From JAJECS01 sp965243625 (GTDB lineage Bacteria > Chloroflexota > UBA11872), in contig CBDEVI010000002.1 in the NCBI GenBank assembly GCA_965243625.1, positions 1,798,001 to 1,862,000 on the forward strand: DNA of 64,000 nucleotides. The letters are read 5' to 3'. Of this stretch, positions 1 through 7,805 are shown in pieces. Below the pieces are notes generated by a model, which ran no database searches, was not told where the DNA came from, and saw only the letters and a program-made list of their open reading frames with translations. Made by a program: the position numbers and the translations under genes. Within the stretch, counting starts at the first letter, position 1. Each line of letters opens with the position of its first letter.

Positions 1-215
1 TTGGCCTGGTGCTCTCGGGCGGCGACACGGCGCGCGCCGCGTTCGCCGCGATCCCGGCGGAAGCCATCGAGCTCGCCGGTGAGATTGGGTGGGGCGTGCC
101 CTACGGCGTGTTCACGTCCGGTCCCGGCGCAGGATGGCCGGTGGTGACCAAGGCCGGCGTGATGGGCGGACCGTCGGCGCTGGTGGACGCGCTGCGCACG
201 ATCGGAGCTCCCTGA
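1..215 (+). CDS. Four-carbon acid sugar kinase (OtnK/DtnK, DUF1537-type), C-terminal fragment
   Basis: The window opens inside this gene; only about the last 70 codons are visible, read from base 3. The residues LVLSGGDTA, then GVPYG and VVTKAGVMGG, match the nucleotide-binding C-terminal end of four-carbon acid sugar kinases, which phosphorylate threonate or erythronate at C4. The family normally has about 400-430 residues, so most of it lies upstream. A pdxA-like gene follows within 50-100 bp on the same strand. In this pathway a PdxA2-type dehydrogenase oxidises the 4-phospho-acid, so the two genes probably work together. The family assignment comes from motif recall; the exact substrate cannot be read here. 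Confidence 0.75.
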   Translation, partial: GLVLSGGDTARAAFAAIPAEAIELAGEIGWGVPYGVFTSGPGAGWPVVTKAGVMGGPSALVDALRTIGAP

Positions 216-264
216 CCGGCGGACCGCCACACGTTCGCGCACGCAACTGAATCCATGTCTACAC

Positions 265-1338
265 TTGCCGCCGTGTGCCTTCGAGGGCGCACGACAAAAG
301 GAGCCCCGCATCCCCACCGCAACCACCGACGTCGACCGGCCGATCCTCGCCATCACCATGGGCGACCCGACCGGAGTCGGGCCGGAAATCCTGATCAAAT
401 CCCTGGCGAAGCCGGAGACCTATGCGATGTGCCGCCCGCTCGCCGTGGGCAGCGTCTCGGCGATCGAACGCATGGCCCGCATCCTGGGTTCCGAACTGAA
501 GGTCGTTGCCGCGGAGCCGGAATCCGCCGCCTACGCGCACGGAACGATCGAGGTTTACGACCCGTGGGGTGAGGACCTGAGCGACCTACCGTTCAAGCAG
601 GTGACGGTCGAGGGGGGGCGATCCTCCGCCGAGGCCGTGATCGAAGCCGCCAAGCTGGTCATGGACGGTCGCGCGGCGGCCATCGTCACCGGACCGATCC
701 ACAAGGAAGCCATCAACCGCGCCGGCTATCACTATGCCGGTCACACCGAGCTGCTGGCGGACCTGACCGAGACGCCCGGCACGCGCATGCTGCTGGTGGC
801 GCCGTCGCTGCGGGTCATTCACAACAGCACGCACGTCTCACTGCGCGAGGCCATCGACCGCGTGAAGAAGGACAACGTGCTGCACTGCATCCGGCTGCTG
901 CACGAGTCGCTGCAACTCCTCGGCTTCGAGCATCCGCGCATCGCCGTCAACGGGCTCAACCCCCACGCGGGCGAGGACCGGCTGTTCGGTGACGAGGACG
1001 CCGACGAGATCCTGCCGGCCATCGAGGCGGCGCGGGCGGAGGGCATGGACGTGACCGGGCCCGAGCCGGGCGACACGGTCTACAACAAGGCCATCGACGG
1101 TCGCTTCGACGGCATCGTGGCCATGTATCACGACCAGGGGCACGTCGCGGTCAAGACCGCGGGTTTTTTCGACGGCATCAACGTGTCGGTGGGCATGCCG
1201 ATCATCCGCACCAGCGTGGACCACGGCACCGCCTACGGCCGCGCGGGCGAAGGGCGCGCGCGCGAAGACAGCCTGGATCACGCCATCAAGGTGGCGGCGC
1301 AGATGTCGCGCGCCAAGCTGGCGGCGGCCGGCGCCTGA
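265..1338 (+). CDS. pdxA: PdxA-family 4-phosphate dehydrogenase (4-hydroxythreonine-4-phosphate or threonate-4-phosphate)
   Basis: The protein shows PdxA hallmarks: ITMGDPTGVGPEI near the N-terminus, a metal-site histidine in GHTELLADL, VNGLNPHAGEDR, and MYHDQGHVAVK near the C-terminus. The family catalyses NAD-dependent oxidative decarboxylation of 4-phosphohydroxy acids. The adjacent sugar-acid kinase points to the catabolic PdxA2 type rather than pyridoxal synthesis, but this is inference. The start is odd. The only canonical in-frame start is TTG 265, yet a strong Shine-Dalgarno AAAAGGAG (296-303) lies downstream of it and is followed six bases later by an in-frame ATC at 310. No ATG, GTG or TTG lies between that site and the conserved core. 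The true start may be 310. Confidence 0.92.
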   Translation: MPPCAFEGARQKEPRIPTATTDVDRPILAITMGDPTGVGPEILIKSLAKPETYAMCRPLAVGSVSAIERMARILGSELKVVAAEPESAAYAHGTIEVYDPWGEDLSDLPFKQVTVEGGRSSAEAVIEAAKLVMDGRAAAIVTGPIHKEAINRAGYHYAGHTELLADLTETPGTRMLLVAPSLRVIHNSTHVSLREAIDRVKKDNVLHCIRLLHESLQLLGFEHPRIAVNGLNPHAGEDRLFGDEDADEILPAIEAARAEGMDVTGPEPGDTVYNKAIDGRFDGIVAMYHDQGHVAVKTAGFFDGINVSVGMPIIRTSVDHGTAYGRAGEGRAREDSLDHAIKVAAQMSRAKLAAAGA

Positions 1339-1356
1339 GGCGCACAGGCCGTTTGC

Positions 1357-1443
1357 GGTAGGGGCGGGTCTCAGACCCGCCCGACGCCAAGCACTAGACG
1401 CGCGTCCCAATTCGACCGGACTGGATTGCCGCCTCCGGAGACC
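1357..1443. repeat. Composite intergenic repeat (REPIN-like), copy 1
   Basis: A palindrome GGGCGGGTCTCAGACCCGCC is followed by a variable spacer and then TTCGACCGGACTGGATTGCC. The same two-part arrangement recurs at 21892-21982 and, inverted, at 13132-13216 and 43411-43501. It occupies much of the 346-bp spacer between pdxA and secG, which holds no other gene I can support. Confidence 0.7.
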
Positions 1444-1512
1444 TGTGCAAACCCCGGCCAGGCTTGAGGAGGACCGTGCGAACGCCGTTCGCCCCCAGGT
1501 TCAATGAAGGGT

Positions 1513-1537
1513 GGATTCCCGCCTTCGCGGGAATGAC
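1513..1537. repeat. Short palindromic intergenic repeat (GGATTCCCGC/GCGGGAATGAC type)
   Basis: An eight-base stem ATTCCCGC/GCGGGAAT encloses a CTTC loop. Near-identical copies occur at 36304-36328 and 50675-50699, with a shorter copy at 25951-25973. Related GCCGG-stem versions occur at 17737, 43411 and 58761. Confidence 0.75.
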
Positions 1538-1684
1538 CGGATTGTGCGCAACGACTTGCTCGATGTCCCCTCATGCCCAGCCTCTCCGGTATGCTGAGCG
1601 TGTGGCGCGGCGCATGGCCCCTTGGGGCCCTACGCGCCAGGCACAATGCCAATCCGGGGCAAGTCCCCTTGCAGGAGTAAACCC

Positions 1685-1906
1685 GTGGGTTCCGGCTTTC
1701 AGGCGGCGCAGGTGGTCTTGGCGGTCATTCTGATCGCCGTTGTGCTGCTGCAGGTGCGGAATGCCGGCGTGGGCTCGGCGCTCGGCGGCAGCGATAGCTC
1801 GTTCTTCGCCTCGCGGCGCGGGATCGACCGTGTGCTCTTCAACTTCACGATCGGGATCTCGGCCTTATTCTTCCTGGTCTCCGTCCTCGCCGTCCGCTTC
1901 CAGTAG
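1685..1906 (+). CDS. secG: Preprotein translocase subunit SecG
   Basis: This 73-residue protein has two hydrophobic segments (about residues 5-22 and 52-70) separated by a Gly/Ser-rich loop with GVGSALGGSDSSFF, the SecG signature. SecG is the small membrane subunit of the SecYEG protein-export channel. I chose GTG 1685 because AGGAGT lies just upstream (1673-1678) and the protein then begins directly at the first membrane helix. A longer reading from 1622 would add a non-conserved stretch. The 3' end overlaps the convergent nuclease gene by 42 bases. Confidence 0.92.
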   Translation: MGSGFQAAQVVLAVILIAVVLLQVRNAGVGSALGGSDSSFFASRRGIDRVLFNFTIGISALFFLVSVLAVRFQ

Positions 1907-2767
1907 CTCGTCGACCGAAACCAGCGCGTCCGGGCACCGGTCCACGTAGGAGCACCGCCGGCAGACGCTCGCGTCCTCCGCAGCGTCCGGCGCGCGCCAA
2001 AACGCCTCGAAGCGCTCATCCTGGATGCCCAACGCTATGCTCGCGGCGCGCTCCCCGAACTCTTGCAGGTCGTCCTGGTCGTAGCGCGCCTCGAGCCGCT
2101 GGACCGACGGTGGATCGCCGATCACCAGCACGTCCACGCGGACGTCGGGAATGAAATACGGCGACGGCAGCTCGCCGGGCCGGACCCGCGACCCGGCGCG
2201 AAACGAGGCGTAGCCGATGGCATAACACATGAGCTGTAGATCGCTATCGAGATAGGCGGCGTCGTAAGGCCGGCGGGAGGTCTTGAAGTCGATGACCGTG
2301 CCGTTTTGATCCACCAGATCGACCGTGCCGACGACCGGCCATGGCACGCTGGGGACCGTGAACCGGAATCGATGCTCGACCAGATGCGGCGCCAAGGCCG
2401 CGGCCGCTTCCGTCAGGTAGTGCTCCAGTGCGCGCCGACCGGATTCGTAGGCGGCCTCCCACGGATCGTCCGGGTCGGCGGCGTCTGCCGGACCCGGCGC
2501 GTTGCGCTCCCAGACGCGGTCGAAGATTTCCTGGGCCTCGGCCAGCGGCAGATCGCGGCGCGTATGCTTCTTCGCCCGGAAGTTCGCCTCCAGCGTCTCA
2601 TGGATGGCCTGGCCAACCAGTGAGGCCGGGGTGTACGGGGCTTGGAGGCGGTCCACATACCGATGCCTGTACTGCAGCGGACAAGTCGCGTAGGTTCGCA
2701 ACTTGGTAGGCGAGAGAAATCGGAGCGGGGGAGCCACGCGCAACCCAACCAGCGGCGCCGGATGCAT
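1865..2767 (-). CDS. PD-(D/E)XK nuclease family protein (RecB/Cas4/AddB-like)
   Basis: The N-terminal TYATCPLQYRHRY, the GTVDLVDQ and VIDFKTSRRPY active-site motifs, and the C-terminal CRRCSYVDRCP cysteine cluster are typical of the RecB-like nuclease fold. In Cas4 and AddB the N-terminal and C-terminal cysteines together hold an iron-sulfur cluster. Here one cysteine near residue 30 and three near the end could form it. At 300 residues it is a stand-alone nuclease domain. No helicase or cas gene is adjacent, so a general DNA repair role is most likely. It overlaps secG tail to tail. Confidence 0.85.
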   Translation of the reverse strand: MHPAPLVGLRVAPPLRFLSPTKLRTYATCPLQYRHRYVDRLQAPYTPASLVGQAIHETLEANFRAKKHTRRDLPLAEAQEIFDRVWERNAPGPADAADPDDPWEAAYESGRRALEHYLTEAAAALAPHLVEHRFRFTVPSVPWPVVGTVDLVDQNGTVIDFKTSRRPYDAAYLDSDLQLMCYAIGYASFRAGSRVRPGELPSPYFIPDVRVDVLVIGDPPSVQRLEARYDQDDLQEFGERAASIALGIQDERFEAFWRAPDAAEDASVCRRCSYVDRCPDALVSVDELLEADGEDGDQEE

Positions 2768-2800
2768 CTGCCGCCTGAAGTCTAGCGGTCGCGCCGGACC

Positions 2801-3829
2801 ATGACGCCGAGCACCGACCTCGAGGCTTCAGTCGTCGTCGTGACCTGGAACGGACGCGAGCGGCTGGGCGAATCGCTGCCGGCCATCGTCGGGCAGCAGG
2901 GCGTCCGGCACGAGGTCATCCTGGTCGACAACGGCTCGACCGACGGCACGACGGCCTGGGTCCGCGCAGATTATCCGTCGGTGCGCGTGGTGGAGCTCTC
3001 GGAGAACACTGGATTCGCGGCCGGCAACAACCGCGGCTTCGAGGCCGCCCGCGCGCCGCTGGTCGCCACCATCAACAACGATGCGATTCCCGACCCGGAC
3101 TGGCTCGCCGACCTGGTGCGCGCCGCTTCGGCGTACCCGGACGCCGGCATGTTCGCCAGCCGCATGGTGTATCGGCACGACCCCGAGGTCATCGACTCCG
3201 CCGGCGTCAGCCTGGACCCGCTGGGCATCGCCTGGGATCGAAATGCCGGGACGCCCGTGCCGGACGACGCCGACGGCGAGGTCTTCGGCGCCAGCGCCGG
3301 CGCGGCGCTGTATCGGCGCGAGCTGCTCCAGGCCACCGGCGGTTTCGACGAGCGATTCTTCGCCTACCTGGAAGACGTCGACCTCGCCTGGCGCGCGCGC
3401 TGGCTGGGGTGGAAGGCGCGATACGTGCCCGCCGCCCGGGTTCGCCACCTGCACTCGGCCACGTGGGCCGAGGATTCGCCGCTCAAGACCTATCACCTCG
3501 GCCGCAACAAGGTGTGGTTGATCGCCAAGAACTATCCCCACGGGCCGCTGCTGCGCTGGCTGCCGCTGATCCTGGCCTACGACGCCGCGTCGCTGCCCAT
3601 CACTGTCTCGCGGCAACGTCGACTGGACGCCGTGCGCGGGCGGCTGGCGGGTCTTCGGCGCCTGCCCAATATCTGGCGCAGCCGCGGACACCTCGAACCA
3701 TCGCGGAATGCGCCGCGCCGACGCGCCACCTGGTCCGAGCTTCGCGCCGTGATGGAGCCGGTACGGTCTCCGCTCGCTGTTTGGCGCCGCCATCGCCAGC
3801 TCCGCCGCGCCCTGCGCCCGAAGCCCTAG
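2801..3829 (+). CDS. Glycosyltransferase family 2 (rhamnosyltransferase-like)
   Basis: The GT-A core is clear. SVVVVTWNGRERL opens the nucleotide-binding fold, VILVDNGSTDGT follows, TINNDAIP supplies the metal-binding acidic motif near residue 93, and FFAYLEDVDLAWRAR is the acceptor-side ED motif around residue 190. Proteins of this type add rhamnose or other sugars to cell-surface polysaccharides. The C-terminal 110 residues are Arg-rich and could be a membrane-proximal tail. The gene is monocistronic here and ends about 50 bp before tRNA-Pro. The acceptor and sugar cannot be deduced. Confidence 0.9.
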   Translation: MTPSTDLEASVVVVTWNGRERLGESLPAIVGQQGVRHEVILVDNGSTDGTTAWVRADYPSVRVVELSENTGFAAGNNRGFEAARAPLVATINNDAIPDPDWLADLVRAASAYPDAGMFASRMVYRHDPEVIDSAGVSLDPLGIAWDRNAGTPVPDDADGEVFGASAGAALYRRELLQATGGFDERFFAYLEDVDLAWRARWLGWKARYVPAARVRHLHSATWAEDSPLKTYHLGRNKVWLIAKNYPHGPLLRWLPLILAYDAASLPITVSRQRRLDAVRGRLAGLRRLPNIWRSRGHLEPSRNAPRRRATWSELRAVMEPVRSPLAVWRRHRQLRRALRPKP

Positions 3830-3879
3830 CCGTACCCACCGCGCTCCCAGCCTGGTCGCCGCTGCTAGACTCCTGCCAC

Positions 3880-3956
3880 CGGGGTGTGGCGCAGCCTGGT
3901 AGCGCACCTGAATGGGGTTCAGGAGGTCGCGAGTTCGAATCTCGCCGCCCCGACCA
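3880..3956 (+). tRNA. tRNA-Pro (anticodon GGG)
   Basis: The 77-nt sequence folds as a complete cloverleaf. The acceptor stem is CGGGGTG/CGCCCCG with one G-T pair. The anticodon stem CCTGA/TCAGG encloses ATGGGGT, giving anticodon GGG. The T-loop is GTTCGAATC and CCA is encoded at 3954-3956. It lies at the left edge of the AT-richer island, as expected for a tRNA integration site. Confidence 0.97.
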
Positions 3957-4283
3957 ATGACCGCCTGACGCCGCGATGTCTACGGTCCTGCGGTCGCCAC
4001 CGCCGCAGTGGCCGGATCCGCTCCGCCTGTTACCTTCAGTTTCCGCCTTTCTAAGCGGGCGAATCTTCTTCGGCTCACGCCCCGAGCGGTGACCTCCGCA
4101 TGGGCATGTCAATCGCTACATGACGCGAGAATCCCCAACACTCGCAATGGCCCTGCCGTCTTTCCTCCAAACGGAGCAGCTTTCCCCGACCTTCGGGTAA
4201 GCTGTCGCTGGGAAACGCGCAAGCTGCGCCGGCGCCCACAGCGCCACGCTTGGCAAAGCGCACTCACAGCAGGGATTTCTAGC
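3957..4283. other. Spacer between tRNA-Pro and the methyltransferase
   Basis: This 327-base stretch marks the composition change from the GC-rich chromosome to the island. An open frame runs through it from 4008 into the methyltransferase, but the predicted peptide is low-complexity and precedes the conserved N-terminus, so I do not treat it as coding. A 15-base sequence at 3961-3975 (CCGCCTGACGCCGCG) resembles one at 10166-10180, just beyond the island. I see no clear promoter. Confidence 0.5.
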
Positions 4284-5252
4284 TTGCCGGAGGTCCTCTC
4301 GCCATCGCCCCCATCTCCGACTTCCGCCAACGCCTTCACCCGCGATCAATCGCGCCCTGCCTACACAACCGATCGCGGCCTCATGATCCATGGCACCATC
4401 GAGGCTGCGCTAGACGCTGACCTCTGCGTCGACGTCGTCGACAACGTCCAGCTCCTGTTAACGTCACCTCCATTCCCTCTCAATCGAAAGAAAAAGTATG
4501 GCAATCTTATAGGGCCTGAATACGTCAATTGGTTGGCAGGACTAGCACCTCGACTAACTGAGTTATTGGCACCAACCGGCTCAATCGTTATCGAGCTCGG
4601 AAACGCGTGGGTTCCGGGCGAACCAGTGATGTCCACACTCGCCCTAGAAGCCCTTTTGGCGTTTCTCAAACAAGGGGACCTTAAGCTATGCCAATCATTT
4701 GTGTGGCATAATCCTGCCCGGCTACCAACGCCGGCACAATGGGTAAACATCGACCGTATTCGCGTGACAGATTCCTTCACGCATATTTGGTGGATGTCTC
4801 GCAGTAGTCGCCCTAAGGCCGACAATAGGAGAGTCCTACGCAAGTATTCGAAGTCGATGCAGGATCTGCTGAGATCGGGTAAGTATAACGACGGACACCG
4901 TCCGTCACAGCATCGCATAGGCAAGCGTTCGTTTCTGAAAGATAATGGCGGTTCCATCCCGTCAAACGTGTTGACATTTAGCAATACGGCTTCCAATAAT
5001 GACCCATATCTCGACTACTGTCGCCTGCACAGCATTGATGTTCATCCGGCACGAATGCCACGCGACGTCGCAGCGTTTTTCATAGAGTTTCTAACGGATC
5101 CAGACGACATTGTATTCGATCCATTCGCTGGGAGTAATACTACTGGATCAGTCGCCGAAGATCTCCATCGAAAGTGGCGATCAATCGAGCCCAGCAGCGA
5201 GTACATTGACGGCTCAATCGGAAGGTTTCCGTCTGTGGTGTTACACCCTTAG
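4284..5252 (+). CDS. PvuII-type N4-cytosine DNA methyltransferase (beta class)
   Basis: The order of motifs is that of beta-class methyltransferases. PAYTTDRG is followed by motif IV TSPPFPLNRKKKYGN, then KDNGGSIPSNVL, HPARMP, and finally the SAM-binding motif DPFAGSNTTG. From memory this closely follows M.PvuII, which makes m4C in CAGCTG (TSPPFALQRKKEYGN, KDNGGSIPPN, GGSNTTG). The target is therefore plausibly CAGCTG or a relative. TTG 4284 gives 322 residues; no ATG or GTG lies between it and PAYTT, and the next ATG (4383) would remove that conserved stretch. No R.PvuII-like nuclease is adjacent. A 176-bp gap separates it from the helicase operon. Confidence 0.92.
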   Translation: MPEVLSPSPPSPTSANAFTRDQSRPAYTTDRGLMIHGTIEAALDADLCVDVVDNVQLLLTSPPFPLNRKKKYGNLIGPEYVNWLAGLAPRLTELLAPTGSIVIELGNAWVPGEPVMSTLALEALLAFLKQGDLKLCQSFVWHNPARLPTPAQWVNIDRIRVTDSFTHIWWMSRSSRPKADNRRVLRKYSKSMQDLLRSGKYNDGHRPSQHRIGKRSFLKDNGGSIPSNVLTFSNTASNNDPYLDYCRLHSIDVHPARMPRDVAAFFIEFLTDPDDIVFDPFAGSNTTGSVAEDLHRKWRSIEPSSEYIDGSIGRFPSVVLHP

Positions 5253-5428
5253 CAGAGATGTCGCAGTTTTCCGCAGGGTGCTAGTCCGCCTAGCCTGGAA
5301 GTGCTTGCACTCTTACTGAAACCAGGTCCCATTGCGATTCCGTACGTCGGATTCTACGTTTGATCAACTAGCTTTGCTATCATTCATGCTACCACTTTCG
5401 CGTTGAAAGTCGTGAGAGAAAGAGATCT

Positions 5429-7543
5429 ATGCGGGACGAGCAGGACTCTCAGCCTGAGGGTTTGAGTCTCGAACCTTGGTATACGAGTACTCGCACCAAC
5501 CTCGTCCAAGAGTTTTATATTCCGTGCCTTACCCGAGCCGTTCGATACGATCGTGCGGTTGGCTTCTTCAGTAGCTCGCTCTACGCCGTCGCGAGTGTCG
5601 CACTCTCTCAGTTTATTCGGCATGGTGGAAGAATGCGCCTGGTCTGTTCGCCGCACCTTAGCGGGAGCGATGTAGAAGCGATCGAACGCGGCCTCACTCT
5701 TCGAGACCGAGTTCAGGAGAGGCTTATTTCTGACATTCAGGAGCTGACAAGCGACCTGACCAACGTACCCGCAGTCGAGCTATTGGCAACTATGATTGGA
5801 GCCGGCGTTCTAGAACTGAAGATCGCTTATCGGCCCAGAAAGATCGGAATTTTTCACAGCAAACTAGGGGTCTTCTCGACCAATACCTGGGCAGTTGGCT
5901 TCGAAGGATCAGCCAATGAGTCGCGTGCCGGATTTGCTGAAAATGGCAATCATGAGTCGTTTGCAGTGTTTACTTCATGGTCGAACGACGTCGACAGAGA
6001 GAGAGTCATTGGGCTCCGAGACTATTTCAATTCCCTATGGGAAGGGCGCGAGCCGCGCCTTGAGGTTGTCGAGTTCCCTGAGCTGCCACGCGACGAGCTA
6101 CGCGTCTACGAAAACTCGGACGGGATCGAAGCGGCCATAGAGCAGGTGCGAAAGTCGCAGACTAAAGGGCCAGCACGCTCGGAATCTGCCCCGCGGATAA
6201 GTCTCATGAAGCATCAGGAGGACGCGCTGGCAAATTGGGAGGATTCCACGTATTGCGGCGTAGTACAGCACGCAACAGGTGCCGGAAAAACCATAACAGG
6301 CCTTGAAGCTATCAAACGGTGGGTCGAAAAAGATCGGCCGGCGATAGTACTAGTCCCGAGCGCCCTACTTGTCTCGCAGTGGACACAAGAGATCACCACA
6401 TACTTCGCTGATTGTGAGCCGCGACTGTTGGTCGTTGGCGGCACTCTCAGCAACCAAGATTGGCACGCGGATCTCGCCGACTTCACCCGCGCGGCTCCGT
6501 ACCTCGGACCCCGAATCGTTGTGGCCACGGTCCAGTCAGCTGCAACACCGAGATTCCTAGACGGAGTTGTTGCGGGCGACCATCTGCTTTTGGTCGCAGA
6601 CGAAGTGCATCGAATCGGTAGCCCTCGCAACCGGCAGATCTTGACAATCGAAGCCCGGGGCCGGCTTGCACTGAGTGCAACACCCACACGGTACGGCGAT
6701 CCCGAAGGAACGTCCGCCATTTTCGCCTACTTTGGCGATATCGTTCAGCCCACATTCGGAATCCCCGACGCGATCCGGGCCGGCCGACTAGTCCCTTACG
6801 ACTACCATGTCGTCCAAGTCCAGCTAACGGACGAAGAGCAGGAGCACTGGGACGGACTGACAAAAGAGGTCCGTAGGGCCTATGCCAGACTGCCGGAAGC
6901 AGGCGGCGTGAAGATCTCAATCCCGGCCTATCAGGCCTTGCTAATCCGCCGGGCTCGCATTCTGAAGCAGGCTGCGGGAAAGGTCGAGGTGGCACGAGAG
7001 ACTGTTGCTAGCCACTACCGGGATGGACAAAGGTGGCTGGTGTACTGTGATGACGCCAACCAGCTTGAAGCAGTCCTGAGTATGCTGCGACAAGAGGGAC
7101 TTCCAGCATTTGAGTACTGGTCGGGAACGGACAGCGCCTTGCCAGAGACTCTCGACTTCTTCACCCGGAACGGAGGCATTTTGGTGGCAATCCGCTGTCT
7201 AGATGAAGGTGTAGACTTGCCGGCGCTCGATCATGCGCTCATCCTCGCGTCCTCGTCGAATCCACGCGAATTCGTCCAGAGGCGGGGACGCGTCCTTCGA
7301 CGAGCCCCCGGGAAGTATCGCGCTATCATCTATGATGCATTGGTGGTTCCGAGTACTATAGACGGGGGCGCCATAGATCGGGCGCCTATCCTGAGAACCG
7401 AACTGCGAAGGGCGGGTGAATTCTCCCGAAACGCGCAGAATCGCGCGTCCCACTACTTACTTCAGACCATCGCGTCGAACCTCGGCTTGGACCGCGTGAC
7501 CGATTTCGATTCCGACTTCGAGGATCACGACAATGCCTGCTAG
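5429..7543 (+). CDS. PLD-nuclease-like domain fused to SF2 DEAD/DEAH helicase
   Basis: Residues 25-190 form a phospholipase D-type nuclease domain: RYDRAVGFFSS, then HSKLGVF with H143 and K145 and GFEGSANES near 157-165. The rest is a superfamily 2 helicase, with HATGAGKT (281-288), DEVH (391-394), SATPT (416-420) and the arginine-finger motif QRRGRVLRR around 615. Such fusions act as restriction or DNA-degrading effectors. Only one HxK motif is evident, so dimerisation would be needed for a two-motif PLD site. The start is ATG 5429, preceded by purine-rich GAGAGAAAGAG. The 3' end overlaps the next gene by 11 bases. A CAGCTG site lies at 6537-6542. Confidence 0.9.
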   Translation: MRDEQDSQPEGLSLEPWYTSTRTNLVQEFYIPCLTRAVRYDRAVGFFSSSLYAVASVALSQFIRHGGRMRLVCSPHLSGSDVEAIERGLTLRDRVQERLISDIQELTSDLTNVPAVELLATMIGAGVLELKIAYRPRKIGIFHSKLGVFSTNTWAVGFEGSANESRAGFAENGNHESFAVFTSWSNDVDRERVIGLRDYFNSLWEGREPRLEVVEFPELPRDELRVYENSDGIEAAIEQVRKSQTKGPARSESAPRISLMKHQEDALANWEDSTYCGVVQHATGAGKTITGLEAIKRWVEKDRPAIVLVPSALLVSQWTQEITTYFADCEPRLLVVGGTLSNQDWHADLADFTRAAPYLGPRIVVATVQSAATPRFLDGVVAGDHLLLVADEVHRIGSPRNRQILTIEARGRLALSATPTRYGDPEGTSAIFAYFGDIVQPTFGIPDAIRAGRLVPYDYHVVQVQLTDEEQEHWDGLTKEVRRAYARLPEAGGVKISIPAYQALLIRRARILKQAAGKVEVARETVASHYRDGQRWLVYCDDANQLEAVLSMLRQEGLPAFEYWSGTDSALPETLDFFTRNGGILVAIRCLDEGVDLPALDHALILASSSNPREFVQRRGRVLRRAPGKYRAIIYDALVVPSTIDGGAIDRAPILRTELRRAGEFSRNAQNRASHYLLQTIASNLGLDRVTDFDSDFEDHDNAC

Positions 7544-7805
7544 TCTCCACCAATTCGCTAGCCGCACCCAGCACCGTGCCCGCGCGGTGCTCCTAAGCAG
7601 ACTCGCTGAATTGCGACCGGCAATTGAAGACCAAGCCGCGCGCGAGCTACTCACCGACGAACTCGCGACGGAAATCCTCGAAACAGCTTGGAGTCACCAG
7701 TTCGACGATGACCGGCAGGAGTGCAGACGCAAGATTCGTGAGATGGTCGAAATCGCGATAGAAGCCAGGGACATCCAGGATATCGATGCTGCTACACAGC
7801 CTTAA
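7533..7805 (+). CDS. Small charged helical protein of the defence operon (90 aa, unknown)
   Basis: I do not recognise this 90-residue protein. It is predicted to be mainly helical and acidic, with Leu/Ala-rich stretches (LLSRLAELRPAIEDQ, ELATEILETAW) and no cysteines, signal peptide or membrane segment. It overlaps the helicase gene by 11 bases and the DndD-like gene by 20, so it is translationally coupled to both. That makes an adaptor or complex-assembly role linking them plausible. Codon use and base composition match the island. Confidence 0.8.
   Translation: MPASLHQFASRTQHRARAVLLSRLAELRPAIEDQAARELLTDELATEILETAWSHQFDDDRQECRRKIREMVEIAIEARDIQDIDAATQP

Noticed and set aside
4008..4283. N-terminal extension of the methyltransferase open frame
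   Set aside because: The peptide is Ser/Pro/Arg-rich and non-conserved, while the M.PvuII-like N-terminus begins at PAYTT; TTG 4284 suffices.
5360..5383. Promoter TTGATC...TATCAT before the PLD-helicase gene
   Set aside because: The two hexamers are only 12 bases apart, too short for a standard sigma-70-type promoter.
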